In this document: positions 34,679 through 46,598 of the stretch, in pieces
Position numbering within the stretch: the stretch's first letter is position 1
Layout: every line of letters begins with the position of its first letter
Assembly (NCBI RefSeq): GCF_964355755.1
Contig: NC_092678.1
Span: 23,850,365 to 23,914,364, forward strand
From: Antedon mediterranea
Taxonomy: Eukaryota; Echinodermata; Crinoidea; Comatulida; Antedonidae
Direction of reading: 5' to 3'
Length of the DNA stretch: 64,000 nucleotides
The notes under the pieces: generated by a model
Databases searched by the model: none
Seen by the model: the letters and a program-made list of their open reading frames with translations, nothing else
Told to the model about the DNA's origin: nothing
Program-made: the position numbers and the translations under genes

Positions 34679-36841
34679 TTAATAATTAAATATTTTAACT
34701 GTTTTGTCACCATTATTTGCCACTGCTAGTCTACGTGGATTGTGTGATATGATGCATAATCCATTAGGATCGTCGATTCCATCTTCTTTCTTGTCAATCC
34801 TTTTAATGAACTGTCCACTATTACTAAATAGCTGTAGTTTGTACCAACTTGATGTTATGATGTTGTCATTATTATCAACTACTACTTTACTGGGGCGCTT
34901 CATCTTACCATCTTCATCACCCTCACTGATAAGTACTTTGATAAACTTTCCCTCATTATCAAATAGTTTTAAGATATTCTGGTAATGGTAAAGTACAAGA
35001 ATATATCCTTGTCGTGTAAGGGTGACATCAATGATATTTACAAATTTAAAATCCGTAACATTACATGTTGCTATTTTCTTAATCAGCTTGCCACTTTCAA
35101 TGTTAAACATAGCTATATTCTCACCATTAGCTACATACATGACACGTGATTCTTCATCCACATGGATACCCCATGGATTTCTCAACACTCCCTTACCAAA
35201 TGATTTAACCACCTCACCATTCATAGTGCATAATGTGATGCATTTATTACCACGATCATTGAATGCTATATTACCATTGTTCATTGTGAACATTCTGTTT
35301 ACTTGCACATCTTCTGATAGTGTAACCTTACCGATGTTTTCACCCGATTGCTTGTATTTGTGAATGGCATTGTCTAGACATGAAACAAGCAAGCAGTCGT
35401 CTCCATATTTAACTACATCCTTAAGGTCTTTAACATTCAATACATTTTTTGTTATATTTTTTAATAATCCTTCTTGCTCTACTCTGATATTCATTGGTGA
35501 GTTCTTAATATGTTCACCATCAACTCGAACATCAACCTTGCAAATCCCTGCACTTGTACATCTACCTATCACAGTATAGTCACCATTGATGTCTTCTTCT
35601 ACTTCAGGGATGATAGTTTCTCCTGTTGGTTGTGTCAATATAGCTTTTATGTAACTTGCATTTATTTCACATTCATCAGTTTTAATTATTTTAACATCAA
35701 TTGTTGGCAATGTCATGCTCTCATCTCCTTTTAATTCTAAATAGCCTGTCCTTGAATCTGTAATCATTCCAGTGTTCTCGTGCAATGAAACAATTTGTTG
35801 ATTGTTTTTAACAAACTTAATTTCTGCATGAACATCTGATTTTGTGTTAAGCACTGCCTTGATCCAATCATCCAATGTTCTAATGACGTCATTACCGGAT
35901 AGCATTGCCGTTGCTTCGTTGCCCTTCTCTAGGTGATGCAGCAAATTGATGTTAGTGTTTATATACGATATCGTCGTTGTCACATCCTCTATTTCAGCAT
36001 CTGTTGCCTCTCTCTTTATTTTGTACATTGCCTCAACTTTACTTTTTAATTTGTCTTCCAATTCCTTCACATGATTTTCAATTCCTTTTAAACTCTTTTC
36101 CCTGTTTTCATCTAGTTTCTTAACACGATCTGTCCTTACTTTAAGGTCTTCATTCAATTTATCTGTACATTGTTTAGCATCTTTCCGTAATTCTTCTGAT
36201 GTTTGTTTAAACTTTTTAAACGCGTCTGTTATGCTGATTATGGTGTGTTTGTCTTTTCCTTCCCATTCCTTGTGATCCATGAGTTGGCAGTGTATACAAA
36301 TGGCAACATCGCATATTTTGCAAAACACTGTTAAAGGTTCATTGTGGATGGAACACAGAGGTGGGTGCATCGCATTGATTTCACTGACACTCATAGATTG
36401 AACATCTTCCACTGAATGCAATGTATGATTGTTAAACATTCTATAGTTTTTATGATGATCGCTGCAATTCTGGCACAAATATTCTCTGCAATCCTGACAG
36501 TAGGTTTTAACTTCATTGTCTTTTCCACAAATACATTTCACCTGATTATTTGTAAATTGTTCAATTGTTTCTAATAGATTATTCAGAAAGGTGTTAGGTT
36601 GTAATTTCTTTAGACCACCCTCTGGAATCTGATAAAATTTGGAGCAAGTTGGACAGGTTACCTTCTTATTTTTCTCCAACCAGTTGTCAAGACAACCCAA
36701 ACAGAAGCTGTGAAGACATGTTAAGGTTCTGGGTTCATGGAGTCTATTTAAGCATATTTGACACTCTAGAACCTTCTCATCGATATCTTCTAGAAATTTA
36801 GCTAAATCAACACTGGTAGCCATCTTACCACCTCTAGCCAT
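34679..36841 (-). CDS. TRIM copy D, TRIM2/3/71-like, intact
   Basis: 720 residues from MARGGKMATSVD, with the same domain order as copy A. The RING is complete. B-box 1 has lost the T-D pair before it (NNQVKCICGKDNEVKTYC). The coiled coil is shortened by about eight residues (HVKELEDKLKSKVEAMY against HVKELVTRIKDSGDKLK elsewhere). The filamin repeat has lost two residues (DESMTLPTIDVKI). The propeller is open to KTVKIFNY. The frame also stays open upstream to an ATG at 36976 (MYLYKISSEHAKMKDNKLCE), giving a possible 765-residue form if the proximal promoter is used without splicing. I prefer 36841 because the spliced acceptor (ttcacag) lies 11 nt before it. Its 3' flank is split by more than 10 kb of mobile DNA starting 197 bases past the stop, which may truncate the native 3' UTR. 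Confidence 0.9.
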   Translation of the reverse strand: MARGGKMATSVDLAKFLEDIDEKVLECQICLNRLHEPRTLTCLHSFCLGCLDNWLEKNKKVTCPTCSKFYQIPEGGLKKLQPNTFLNNLLETIEQFTNNQVKCICGKDNEVKTYCQDCREYLCQNCSDHHKNYRMFNNHTLHSVEDVQSMSVSEINAMHPPLCSIHNEPLTVFCKICDVAICIHCQLMDHKEWEGKDKHTIISITDAFKKFKQTSEELRKDAKQCTDKLNEDLKVRTDRVKKLDENREKSLKGIENHVKELEDKLKSKVEAMYKIKREATDAEIEDVTTTISYINTNINLLHHLEKGNEATAMLSGNDVIRTLDDWIKAVLNTKSDVHAEIKFVKNNQQIVSLHENTGMITDSRTGYLELKGDESMTLPTIDVKIIKTDECEINASYIKAILTQPTGETIIPEVEEDINGDYTVIGRCTSAGICKVDVRVDGEHIKNSPMNIRVEQEGLLKNITKNVLNVKDLKDVVKYGDDCLLVSCLDNAIHKYKQSGENIGKVTLSEDVQVNRMFTMNNGNIAFNDRGNKCITLCTMNGEVVKSFGKGVLRNPWGIHVDEESRVMYVANGENIAMFNIESGKLIKKIATCNVTDFKFVNIIDVTLTRQGYILVLYHYQNILKLFDNEGKFIKVLISEGDEDGKMKRPSKVVVDNNDNIITSSWYKLQLFSNSGQFIKRIDKKEDGIDDPNGLCIISHNPRRLAVANNGDKTVKIFNY

Positions 36842-37905
36842 CTTGAGTTGATCTGTGAATAATGGATATTTCCGTCTTATTTTAATTGTGTTTACATGGT
36901 GAAATACATTTACTAATTCACAGAGTTTATTGTCTTTCATTTTTGCGTGCTCACTTGATATTTTGTAAAGATACATTCAACCACCTATGGCGCAAATCTA
37001 TGTAGACAAGGCCAATTGCTGAGATCTAAAAAATGGTTCCGATATGAATTAAGTGTTTAGTCTCGATTCTTGTGAAATTAGTATATTATTATTACCAGAG
37101 CATGACTGGTTCTTTTGTGTACTATTGATATGATCACAAAATAACATTCCGGAGAGCTAGGTACCTGCACACGTATACAATTAATATAGGCATACCATAC
37201 TTATAAAAATGAGAATATGTATTTTAACCCACTCTTCTCATAGGGCTATAGCATGTACTTCTACCAAATGTATCACAGCCTTTTGTTTAAGTTGATAGTA
37301 ATAATCATATTTTATTTACAAATCCTGGGAGTCTCAGCCAATCGGTAATCTCTGAAGTTTAGAAATCGATCGGTCATGTGACATTTGTGGTGACGTCACC
37401 AGTCACACCCATAATATTATTAAACTGGATTAGGTCTTATTTTTATTCGCTGTGTATTTAAACCGAAGATATTACCTTACGAAAGTATAATACATACTCG
37501 TGAAATTATTCAATATTTTGACATAACATTAAGCATCGAAATGAAGATGATCAGTTTTATATTTAATACTGAATCATACAATTGCGTTTATTGATAAAAT
37601 ACTAGAAATTGTGCCTGTATCCGAACCAGAATACGATAAAATGGTCCAAGAACTTAATAAATAACTTACCTTTTGATAAGATTAGTGTTTTGATGTTGTT
37701 GTAGACAGGCGCAAATGCTCCCAGGTCTAAGTTGAAACAAGATGGTTCGGATATGGAAGTGTTTAGTTCTGGTTTCTGTGACGGTGGTGTATTTGTATAG
37801 GATTAGCATGATTGGTTCTTTTATGTACAGTCTATTGATAAGAACACAACATATGCCTTACACGGAAACGTTACAAATTATCGGCATACATTTGTGCTGA
37901 AATTA
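36842..37905 (-). promoter_or_regulatory. 5' region of TRIM D, least disturbed copy
   Basis: This is the cleanest example of the unit's regulatory layout. It has a proximal module (36935-37190), gtcatgtgac and tgacgtcacc (37373-37400), a distal noncoding exon ending at 37670 with donor aaaag/gtaagt, and further upstream ggttcttttatgtacag. The distal module (gttcggatatgg...gtgacggtggtgtatt...gattggttcttttatgtaca) is a diverged copy of the proximal one (gttccgatatgaa...gcatgactggttcttttgtgta). Confidence 0.6.
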
Positions 37906-37959
37906 TTAATTAAGGACTATTAAGCTTGACTAGAATCTAGACAATTTAAATGTACCAAA

Positions 37960-39386
37960 GAACCGTCTGAACCCTCTATTATTTTATATCAAAATATTCG
38001 TTTCAGGCGGGGCGGATCCAAGGATAGCGATTGTTTCTTGCGCTACTTATCTTTACTGGACTAGCAAAATCTAATTAATCAGATTGTTGAAAGTTTGAAA
38101 TGTATTGTTGACATTAACGGGTGACAGAGAACTTCTAGGTTTCGATTGCTGCTTCCTTCCTTTTTAAAGACCACCAAACAAGTATTTCAGATTGTTTTCT
38201 CATTTCAAAATGTTACTTCATCCTTAATCCTGAACATCTAAATATTCTGAAGCTTTTGAATTTTAATTATTGTTATAATCAACAACTCTAGTATTAAATA
38301 TATATTTTAAATCAGTTTTAAATCAGTGTTAATATTGTATTTTGTCGTCAGTTTGTCGGAATATTTGTTTCCTTTATTGGTTTATTTTATCGTTCAACCT
38401 GGTAATTTAGATTTAGAATTATTAACAAGTTTTCATATTTAATTTAAGATATTTCATATTCCATTAATAATTGAAAGTTGTGTTTGGCATCATCACACTC
38501 ACAATTTCAACAAAATTGTTTTGTAGTTCCTTTCTATATTGTATGGTATTAATGTTGGGATACATCTCACCAATCATATGTGTTAATTTCAACTCAAGTT
38601 GAAGCTATGGTAGGCTAGACCGAGCATGCTGAGTTTGTAGACAGGGAATGTTGTACATCCTAAAATACTAATATTATAAAAACTAGTAGATACTACAAAT
38701 CTGGTTGATGTTCAGCAATACACCATAATGAATATACACATTAATAAACACAAACAGTAGGATTAGTGAAATGCATCAACTTTTAATTCAAGAAAAATGA
38801 GAAAAACATTGTACAAATTTATTCTTACTAATCACGTATAGATATATATTTACTAGATTTAGACTAAAACACAAAACAGTTGAACTAATTAAATAATATG
38901 TAAATTATATTTCTACTCTAGATGGAAACACAAATTGTCTAAACTTAAGTCTACTAATTAGCAAAATAAACCAAAATACGGTTGAACTATTTAAATAATT
39001 TGTAATTCTACTCTAGTAAATAATTAAAACTAAATATAATGCAACGATTGAAGAAGTTACTTATAGTAATTAATGTAATATTGATATGACTTTATATAAA
39101 CGAATTCAAATATGGCTGAACAATACATGCAAAATGCAAATATGTTATTATACCGTATTATATTGCTGTTATTCGTCATTACATAATAAACCTGTTAGTT
39201 AACGTTAGATAATAGTTCCACAGCATTCAAGTGAAAATATAATGTACCGCTACCAAATTCCCAGACTTTTTCAAGCCAGCACACTTACAGTAGGTTCTTA
39301 TAATATCAGCTTTCATGACGTGATGTCATATTGGGCAATATGCATATGAGTAATGCAGTATTTTATTCATTTTATTACAAAAATAT
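37960..39386. other. 3' flank of TRIM copy E, distal part
   Basis: No gene. Paralogous to the other flanks. Interrupted at 39397 by a LINE and resumed at 43752. Confidence 0.65.
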
Positions 39387-39396
39387 AGAAATAATT

Positions 39397-40187
39397 GCTA
39401 TTCAAGAACTTAGCAAGCTTGACCTACATGGAAAGGATCTTAGATTGTTTCAAAATTTGTACTGGAAACAGACTGCATGCATGAGGGTAGATGGGGAGTG
39501 CAGTGACTACACAAGTATTGGAAGAGGAGTGAGACAGGGCTGTGTAATGTCACCAGACTTGTTTAACTACTATAGCGAGTTGATCTTGAGGGAGCTAGAT
39601 AATGAGAAGGGTTTGAGAATTTGTGGTAGAAATATTACAAACATCAGATATGCAGATGACACAGTTCTACTGGCAGAGTCAGCTGAAGATCTCCAAAGGT
39701 TGCTGGATGTGGTTGTAGTAGAGAGCGAAAAGATGGGTCTGTCTATAAATTGTAGTAAGACAGAGTGTTTAGTAGTGTCAAAAAAGGAGAGTCCAACGTG
39801 TAACCTTCAAGCAGGAGACCAGTTAATTCAGCAGGTGTCCTCTTTTAACTATCTTGGGAGCAAAATAACAGATGATGCCAGGTGTGTAACGGAGATAAAG
39901 AGAAGGATAGTCCTTGCGAAATCCGCATTTGGAGAAATGGAGAATATCTTGAAGAACTGTGCGATGAGTATGGAAACCAGGTTGCGTGTATTAAACTGCT
40001 ACATCTATCCTGTGCTGATGTATGGAAGTGAAGCCTGGTCAATCACAACTGACCTCAGAAAAAGATTGGAAAGCTGTGAGATGTGGTTTCTAAGGAGAAT
40101 GATGAGAATTCCATGGACAGATAGAGTTAGTAATGAAGATGTATTGATAAGAGCTGGAGTATGCAGGAAACTACTGAAGGATATTAG
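39397..40187 (+). pseudogene. LINE reverse transcriptase, N-terminal truncated, first piece
   Basis: The frame gives RT motifs VRQGCVMSPDLFNYY (palm) and RYADDTVLLAES with both catalytic aspartates intact. These are followed by SINCSKTECLVV, FNYLGSKITDD and YGSEAWSITTDLRKRLE, then RRMMRIPWTDRVSNEDVL. These mark the endonuclease-RT family of RTE/Proto2-like LINEs (clade uncertain). Fingers and endonuclease are missing by 5' truncation. The piece stops where the LTR element enters. The open frame is young-looking, with no internal stop. Confidence 0.8.
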
Positions 40188-40770
40188 TGTAACACTCTGA
40201 CCATCAGGTCAACAACCCTTTTTTCACTATTTCTCCCTACTCCATCTATTAACATTCCTAGTGGTTTCTTCCTATCCCAGGTACTCTTTGTTCACTCTCC
40301 TATAACCCACATCCTTAATCAATTACTGTTTCCTCATCATCATGGAATGTTCCCTTTACTAAATAGTCCCCTCCCAGTACATGCATATTAATTAGGACCG
40401 TTCCTTAAATATGAATGTATACTGGTAAGAGAAGAGAAGGAAAAGAGCTTGGTAGAATAAAACATTTATAATAGAGAGAAGAAAAGGTATGTAATATAGC
40501 CAGAACAGACTGTATTACATTGCATATTTAAATAAAGCTGTATCTGACCATAAACCATATTTGCTGTTGGTACATTTTGTGACTGTGTGAAATCCTGCCA
40601 CTGAGAATATATGGTATAGTAACGGATACACTAAAATACCACCGTTACAACTGGTTCCCACACCAATTTGGACCCACAGAAGCAGAAAAAAGAAGAAAAA
40701 AAAAAAAACAAGAAGATGGATCAGATTTGGAGTTTGCAGAGTTTGTGGAGCAGCAGATGCTGATGGATGA

Positions 40771-40920
40771 ATGAACACAGACAAAGAAGAGCAAAAGAAG
40801 AAGAAAAGAAGATTATTGGATGAAACAATTGCAGGACCAACCCCAGAAATAGAAAACGGAAGACAGAAGAAAAAAACACCGAGGCAAAGAGACGAAGAAC
40901 GAAGACCGAAAAGAAGTTGA
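40771..40920 (+). other. Short charged frame in the LTR element leader
   Basis: 49 residues (MNTDKEEQKKKKRRLLDET onward), strongly Lys/Glu/Arg-rich. It is preceded in another frame by DLEFAEFVEQQMLMDE. It may be a remnant of a gag start; no family motif is seen. Confidence 0.25.
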
Positions 40921-41290
40921 TTTTTTACTATTGATCATTAACTGTTTTTGCGACCTTTTGTTTAACTTTCTTTTGACATTTTTTATTTTGAACGCTTTAT
41001 ACGAACTTTGATACGTATAAAATTTGTTTAATACGTTTGAGTCGCAGATGGAACTTTTTATAAACATTTTGTTTGTGGATGGCTTGGCTGATTTATTTTT
41101 AAACATTATTTTGGATAGCCCATAGTATATTCAACTTGATTTGAACACAATATTAACGAACGAAGTGGTAAGTGATCCATCATTTCTAGTTCTTTTCTAT
41201 AACCTCCTCTTTCTTCGGGTGATATAATATAGGTATAGATATAATAATATTGTAACATGTTTTTACGTTCGGGAAATACGGCTGTTAATA

Positions 41291-41773
41291 CCCCAATTTC
41301 CACACACTAGCCCTTTCTTTCTAGTCCATGGACGAAATGTCCGCTTACCCCAACATATCCCCTCAGTTGGTGAAACCCCTATAGCTCATCACTCGCAGTC
41401 GGTATATGTTGACGATCTCACTAAGCGAATACAAGATGCACACCAAATGGCCCTAGACAATACTTTACGACAAAAGGAAAGGCAGAAATTTACATATGAT
41501 TTAGCCGCACGTTTTACCCCTTACAATGTTGGCGACAAAGTTTGGCTAGATGACCCAGCAAATTCTAGAAAGAAGTTAACACCGAATTGGATTGGACCCT
41601 ACCTCATAACTAAAGTAGATGAGGGAGGCAGAACGTATCTACTCCAAAATTCCAACACCCTTAAACCCCTATCCCGACGCATACATCACGACAGACTGAA
41701 ACCCTTTGTCGAACAATCCGTCAGAACAAGGTATGGCCGAAAAATTAACCCTCCTGCTAGATATGACATTTAA
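41291..41773 (+). pseudogene. Gypsy integrase C-terminal fragment
   Basis: The frame runs from SPFFLVHGRNVRLPQ through DLTKRIQDAHQMALDN to YNVGDKVWL, then LTPNWIGPYLITKV and a stop. SPFFLVHGR and the GDKVWL...W.GPY.I block are the usual end of Ty3/Gypsy Pol after the integrase core. The catalytic core with D,D-35-E, the RT and the protease are absent. Confidence 0.8.
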
Positions 41774-43485
41774 TTCAACATGATCGACTTGTCATTCTGT
41801 TGTTTTTAAAGTTTTTACTTTAATTTGCAATTTCCTTAATAGGCTTAAAATTTAAGTTTGTGAAGAAGTTTGTTTTCAAATATTTTTTTCCGTTAAATTG
41901 ATTTTTTTTAAACCTCATTGTAAATATCATAAAATAGTATTACAGTAGTACATTTAGTTGTTTAGATTGTATAACCTTGTTTACCAGATTTACTCACTGC
42001 CGAGAACAGAGTAAATGTGAGAGGTTTACTTGTTCAATGCCGATCATTAATTCTATTCTTTTTTTATTTACTCCGACTACTGTATGTGTTAAGCAATCAC
42101 TTTTTCTTGAGTTTAATATTATTTTGTCTTTTACTTTGTGATTTATGTTATGGTGTCTTGATTAGATTATACACTTCATTGTGTTCTGATCATCATGCAG
42201 ACTATTGGCACTCGATTAAGTTCCATTTAGTGTCGTTCCTGAACATGATATATATTTATCTAAGGATTAAATGACCTGCGACCAGGCAAATTCGAATAGC
42301 CACATCGATAGTCAAAATTTGTGATTGTTCTTGTCACGTTAGATTTATTATCCATAGAACTGTTTATTCCGACATTAGATCGTACCTGATCTTAACTTTC
42401 GCGATTATGGGTTTTAAACAACCGGCGACGAATGGAAATAAACGTTTTGGATTTTATTAATTACATGTATGTTTTGTTCTATATTTGGTAATTTTTTCCT
42501 CTTGTTAAAATTTGTTTGCTTAATTATTACATGTGTACTAACTCCGCCGTACTTACCGACAACGTTATACAAATATTTGAAAACATGTTACGATGTATAC
42601 TATATCACCATTCTTTTTACTCTCCTTCAGTTATGTTTTTCAATCTATACTTTCTATTCTCAATGATGGTTCACTTTTGCATAAACTTATTTTAATTAAT
42701 TGCATGTTTTAAAACTTATAATATTTTATATTTTGTTATATTCCGTATACTTACGTAATATATTGCATGTGATGACGAATTTTCATTACTTGTTTATTTT
42801 TAATTACTAGTAGCAGTAGTAATGTATTATCATCATTATATTTTGATTTTGGAATGATAGTTCATTCCCTTTACTTGATATTACTTGATTTTGTTTCTTA
42901 AATTTAATTAGCATACAGTTTTAATTTCAGCATTTACTTAATTACTTAATTTCTTTTATATTACAATTATCTTTTATTTTAAATATACGAAGTGGGACAC
43001 TTCTTTGGTAGAGAGGGAATAATGTAACACTCTGACCATCAGGTCAACAACCCTTTTTTCACTATTTCTCCCTACTCCATCTATTAATATTCCTAGTGGT
43101 TTCTTCCTATCCCTAGGTAATCTTTGTTCACTCTCCTATAACCCACATCCTTAATCAATTACTGTTTCCTCATCATCATGGAATGTTCCCTTTACTAAAT
43201 AGTCCCCTCCCAGTACATGCATATTAATTAGGACCGTTCCTTAAATATGAATGTATACTGGTAAGAGAAGAGAAGGAAAAGAGCTTGGTAGAATAAAACA
43301 TTTATAATAGAGAGAAGAAAAGGTATGTAATATAGCCAGAACAGACTGTATTACATTGCATATTTAAATAAAGCTGTATCTGACCATAAACCATATTTGC
43401 TGTTGGTACATTTTGTGACTGTGTGAAATCCTGCCACTGAGACTATATGGTATAGTAACGGATACACTAAAATACCACCGTTACA

Positions 43486-43721
43486 TTAGGATTAGACAGA
43501 TGAGATTCATGGGACATGTGTTGAGGAAGGGAGGTCTGGAGAACTTGGCATTAACGGGGAAAATAGAAGGAAGAAGGAGCAGGGGGAGGAAAAGAGTCAC
43601 TTGGTTGGCCAGCATAGCTGAATGGATTCGGAATAGAGGCGAGAATACCAAAGAAGTGGAGTTGCTGAATATGGCAATAGACAGAGAATTGTGGCACAAC
43701 ATGATCGCCAAAGTCTCATGA
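43486..43721 (+). pseudogene. LINE ORF2 C-terminal piece, continuation after the LTR element
   Basis: QMRFMGHVLRKGGLENLALT, then RRSRGRKRVTWLASIAEW, is the tail of the same LINE family. The frame resumes in phase with 40187 once the LTR element and one ttag copy are discounted. It ends in a stop at 43721. Confidence 0.8.
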
Positions 43722-43881
43722 TATGGCACTTCGAGAGAGAGAGAAATAATTAAAATGATTATTTTTATATTTATGCTTAAGATCACTACAACAAGTTTAA
43801 GTAAAACAACAATTATTAAAAACATTTCTATTTTTCTGTTGTACGGTTAATAATGTGTTGTTAAGCTTATTTAACTATTAA

Positions 43882-46055
43882 TTAATAATTAAATACTTTT
43901 ACTGTTTTATCACCATTATTAGTCACTGCTACTCTACGTGGATTATGTGACAAAATGGATAAACCATAAGGACAGATGATTCCATCTTCTTTTTTATCAA
44001 TCCTTTTGATAAACTTTCCACTATTACTAAATAGCTGTAGTTTGTGTTTACTTGATACTATGATATTGTCATCACCATCAACTACTAATCCTCCTGGGTA
44101 CGTCACCTTACCATCTTCAGCACCCTCATTGACCAGAACTTTGATAAAGTTTCCCTTATTATCAAATAGTTTTAAGCAATGTTGGTAATGGTACACTACA
44201 ACAATATATCCTTGTCTTGTAAGGGCGACATCAATGATATTTACAAATTCAAAACCTTTAACATCACATCTTGTTATTCTCCTAATGAGCTTGCTACTCT
44301 CAATGCTAAACATGGCTACATTGTAGTTATTAGCTACATACATGACACGTGATGCTTCATCCACATGGATACCCCATGGATATGTCAACACTCGCTTACC
44401 AAATGATTTAACCACTTCACCATTGATAGTGCATAATGTGATGCATTTATTACCACGATCACTGAATGCTATATTATCATTGTTCAATGTGTACATTCTG
44501 TTTACTTTCACATCTTCTGATAGTGTAACCTTACAGATGTTTTCACCTGATTGCTTGTATTTGTGAATGACATTGTCTTGACATGAAACAAGCAAGCAAT
44601 CTTCTCCATATTTAACAACATGTTGAACGTCTTTAACATTATCTATTTTTATAGTCTTTAATAGTCCTTCTTTCTCTACTTTGATAATCATTGGTGACTT
44701 CTTAATGTGTTCACCATCAACTCTAACATCAACCTTGCAAATCCCTGCACTTGTACATCTACCTATCACAGTATAGTCACCATTGATGTCTTCTTCTACT
44801 TCAGGGATGATAGTTTCTCCTGTTGGTTGTGTCAATGTAGCTTTTATGTCATTTGCATTTATTTCACATTCATCAGTTTTAATTATTTTAACATCAATCG
44901 TTTGTCCTGTCGTCGTGCTCTCAGCTCCTTTTAATTCTAAATAGCCTGTCCTTGAGTCTGTAATAATTCCAATGTCATCGTGCAATAAAACAATTTGTTG
45001 ATTGTTTTTAACAAAGTTAATCTCTGCATGAACATCCGATTTTGTTTTAGGCACTGCCTTGATCCTATCATCCAACACTCTAATGACGTCATTACCGGAT
45101 AACATTGCTGTTGCTTCGTTGCCCTTCTGTAGGTGATGCAGCAAATTGATGTTTGTGTTTATATACGATACAGTCGTTGTCACATCCTCTATTTCAGCAT
45201 CAGTTGCCTTCCTCTTTATTTTGTACGGTACATTGCCTCCACTTCACATTTTAATTTGTCTCCACTTTCTTTTATTCTTGTTACCAATTCCTCTACATGA
45301 TTTTCAATTCCTCTCAAACTCTGTTCCCTCTTTTCATCTAGTTTCTTAACACGATCTGTCATTGCTTTAAGATCATCATTTAATTTATCTGTACATTGGT
45401 TAGCCACTTTTTCAAGTTCCGATGACGTTTCTTTAAATGTGTTAAACGCGTCTGTTATGCTGATGGTCATATGTTTTTCCTTTCCTTCCCATTCCTTGTG
45501 GTCCATGATTGAACAACATATACAAATGGCAACATTGCATATTTTACAAAACACAGTTAAAGGTTCCTTTTTGTGAATAGGACACAGAGGCGGGTGCATG
45601 GCATTGATTTCACTGACACTCATAGATTTAACTTCTTCCACTGAATGCAACTTGTGAGTTTCAAAAAGTCTGTAGTTCTTATGATGATCACTACAATCGT
45701 GGCAAAGATATTCTCTGCAATCCTGACAGTAGGTTTTAACATGATTTTCCTTTCCACAAATACATTTTACCTGATCTGTATTTGTAAATTGTTCAATAGT
45801 TTCTAATAGATTATTTAGGAATGTGTTGGGTGGTAACTTTTTTAGACCGCCCTCTGGAATCTGATAAGATTTGGAGCAAGTTGGACAGGTTTCTTTCTTA
45901 TTTTTTTCCAACCAGTTGTCAAGACAACCTAAACAGAAGCTGTGAAGACAAGTTAAGGTTCTGGGTTCGTTGAGTCTATTTAAGCATATTTGACACTCTA
46001 GAACCTTATCATCGATATCTTCTAGAAATTTAGTCAAATCACCACTGGTAGCCAT
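43882..46055 (-). pseudogene. TRIM copy E, broken by one frameshift
   Basis: The first part (46055-45216, 279 residues from MATSGDL) has a complete RING, both B-boxes and most of the coiled coil. The second part (45183-43882, 433 residues) has the rest of the coiled coil, filamin repeat and propeller. Every other copy reads ttgtacattg here; E reads ttgtacggtacattg, a 5-base ggtac duplication at 45227-45231. That is the only break seen. B-box 2 is also unusual: CPIHKKEPLTVFCKICNVAICICC has one extra residue and Cys for His next to CICI. A transcript would yield a RING/B-box protein ending at EAMYRTK. It is either a recent pseudogene or a sequencing/allelic variant. The propeller half shows no further damage, so the break is young. 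Confidence 0.85.
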
Positions 46056-46598
46056 CTTGAATCGATCTGTGAACAATTGATAATTACTTAAATGGTTATT
46101 TTCCTTTTAATACATTCACAGAATTCATAATCTTTCATTTGTTCGTGCTCAAATAACACTAGGGAGTTAGTTACCTGGACAAGTATAAAATGAGATATAC
46201 CATACTTTTTAAAATAAGAAAAGGTATTTGCTGTAACCCACTCTTCTCATAGAGGGTTATAGCATGGACAAAAATGTATTACCTTTTGGTTCAGTTGATA
46301 GTAATAATTATAGTTGATTTACAGATGTTGGGGAGAGCCCCTGGCAACCGGTATACTCTGGAATTAGTTTATAAATCGATCAGTCATGTGACATGTGTCG
46401 TGACGTCACCACCTGTGGATTGGTTCAAATTTTTGCGCTGTGTATTCAAACCGAAGATATGCAGTTAACTGTAATGCATACTAGTGTGATTATTCAATAT
46501 TTTAAAATAGAATTACATTGAAAATTAAGATGATCTGTTTTTGTTTAGTATCGATTATGTTTAACTGTGCACTTATCCAACCCATGAAATACGACACA
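46056..46598 (-). promoter_or_regulatory. 5' region of TRIM E, proximal part
   Basis: Acceptor ttcacag before the ATG, a degenerate proximal module, and gtcatgtgac with tgacgtcacc at 46383-46410. The distal exon with its donor (48781-48782) lies beyond a 2.15-kb insertion. Confidence 0.55.

Larger units (their letters stand above)
40188..43485 (+). mobile_element. Gypsy/Ty3-type LTR retrotransposon, internally deleted
   Basis: The 5' LTR is 40188-40649 and the 3' LTR 43023-43485, each starting tgtaac and ending gttaca. A 4-bp duplication ttag lies at 40184-40187 and 43486-43489. The LTRs differ at only about four positions over 462 bases, so the insertion is recent. A purine-rich tract (agagagggaataa) precedes the 3' LTR. 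The 2.4-kb interior keeps only the end of an integrase, so this copy depends on others for movement. Confidence 0.85.
39387..43751 (+). mobile_element. 5'-truncated LINE with 10-bp target duplication, split by a Gypsy element
   Basis: Agaaataatt stands at 39387-39396 and again at 43742-43751, and the TRIM flank reads through when one copy and the insert are removed. The insert begins mid reverse transcriptase and ends in a gaga tail. Its coding pieces are 39397-40187 and 43490-43721, separated by the LTR element. This is a standard signature of target-primed reverse transcription. Confidence 0.8.

Noticed and set aside
40515-41303. Minus-strand frames in the LTR element
   Set aside because: Opposite to the element's coding strand, low complexity (poly-Phe from an A run), no motif.
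44342-44566. Recoding site that would rescue TRIM E or G
   Set aside because: The breaks are a simple 5-base duplication and small deletions unique to single copies; no slippery sequence or conserved structure at them.
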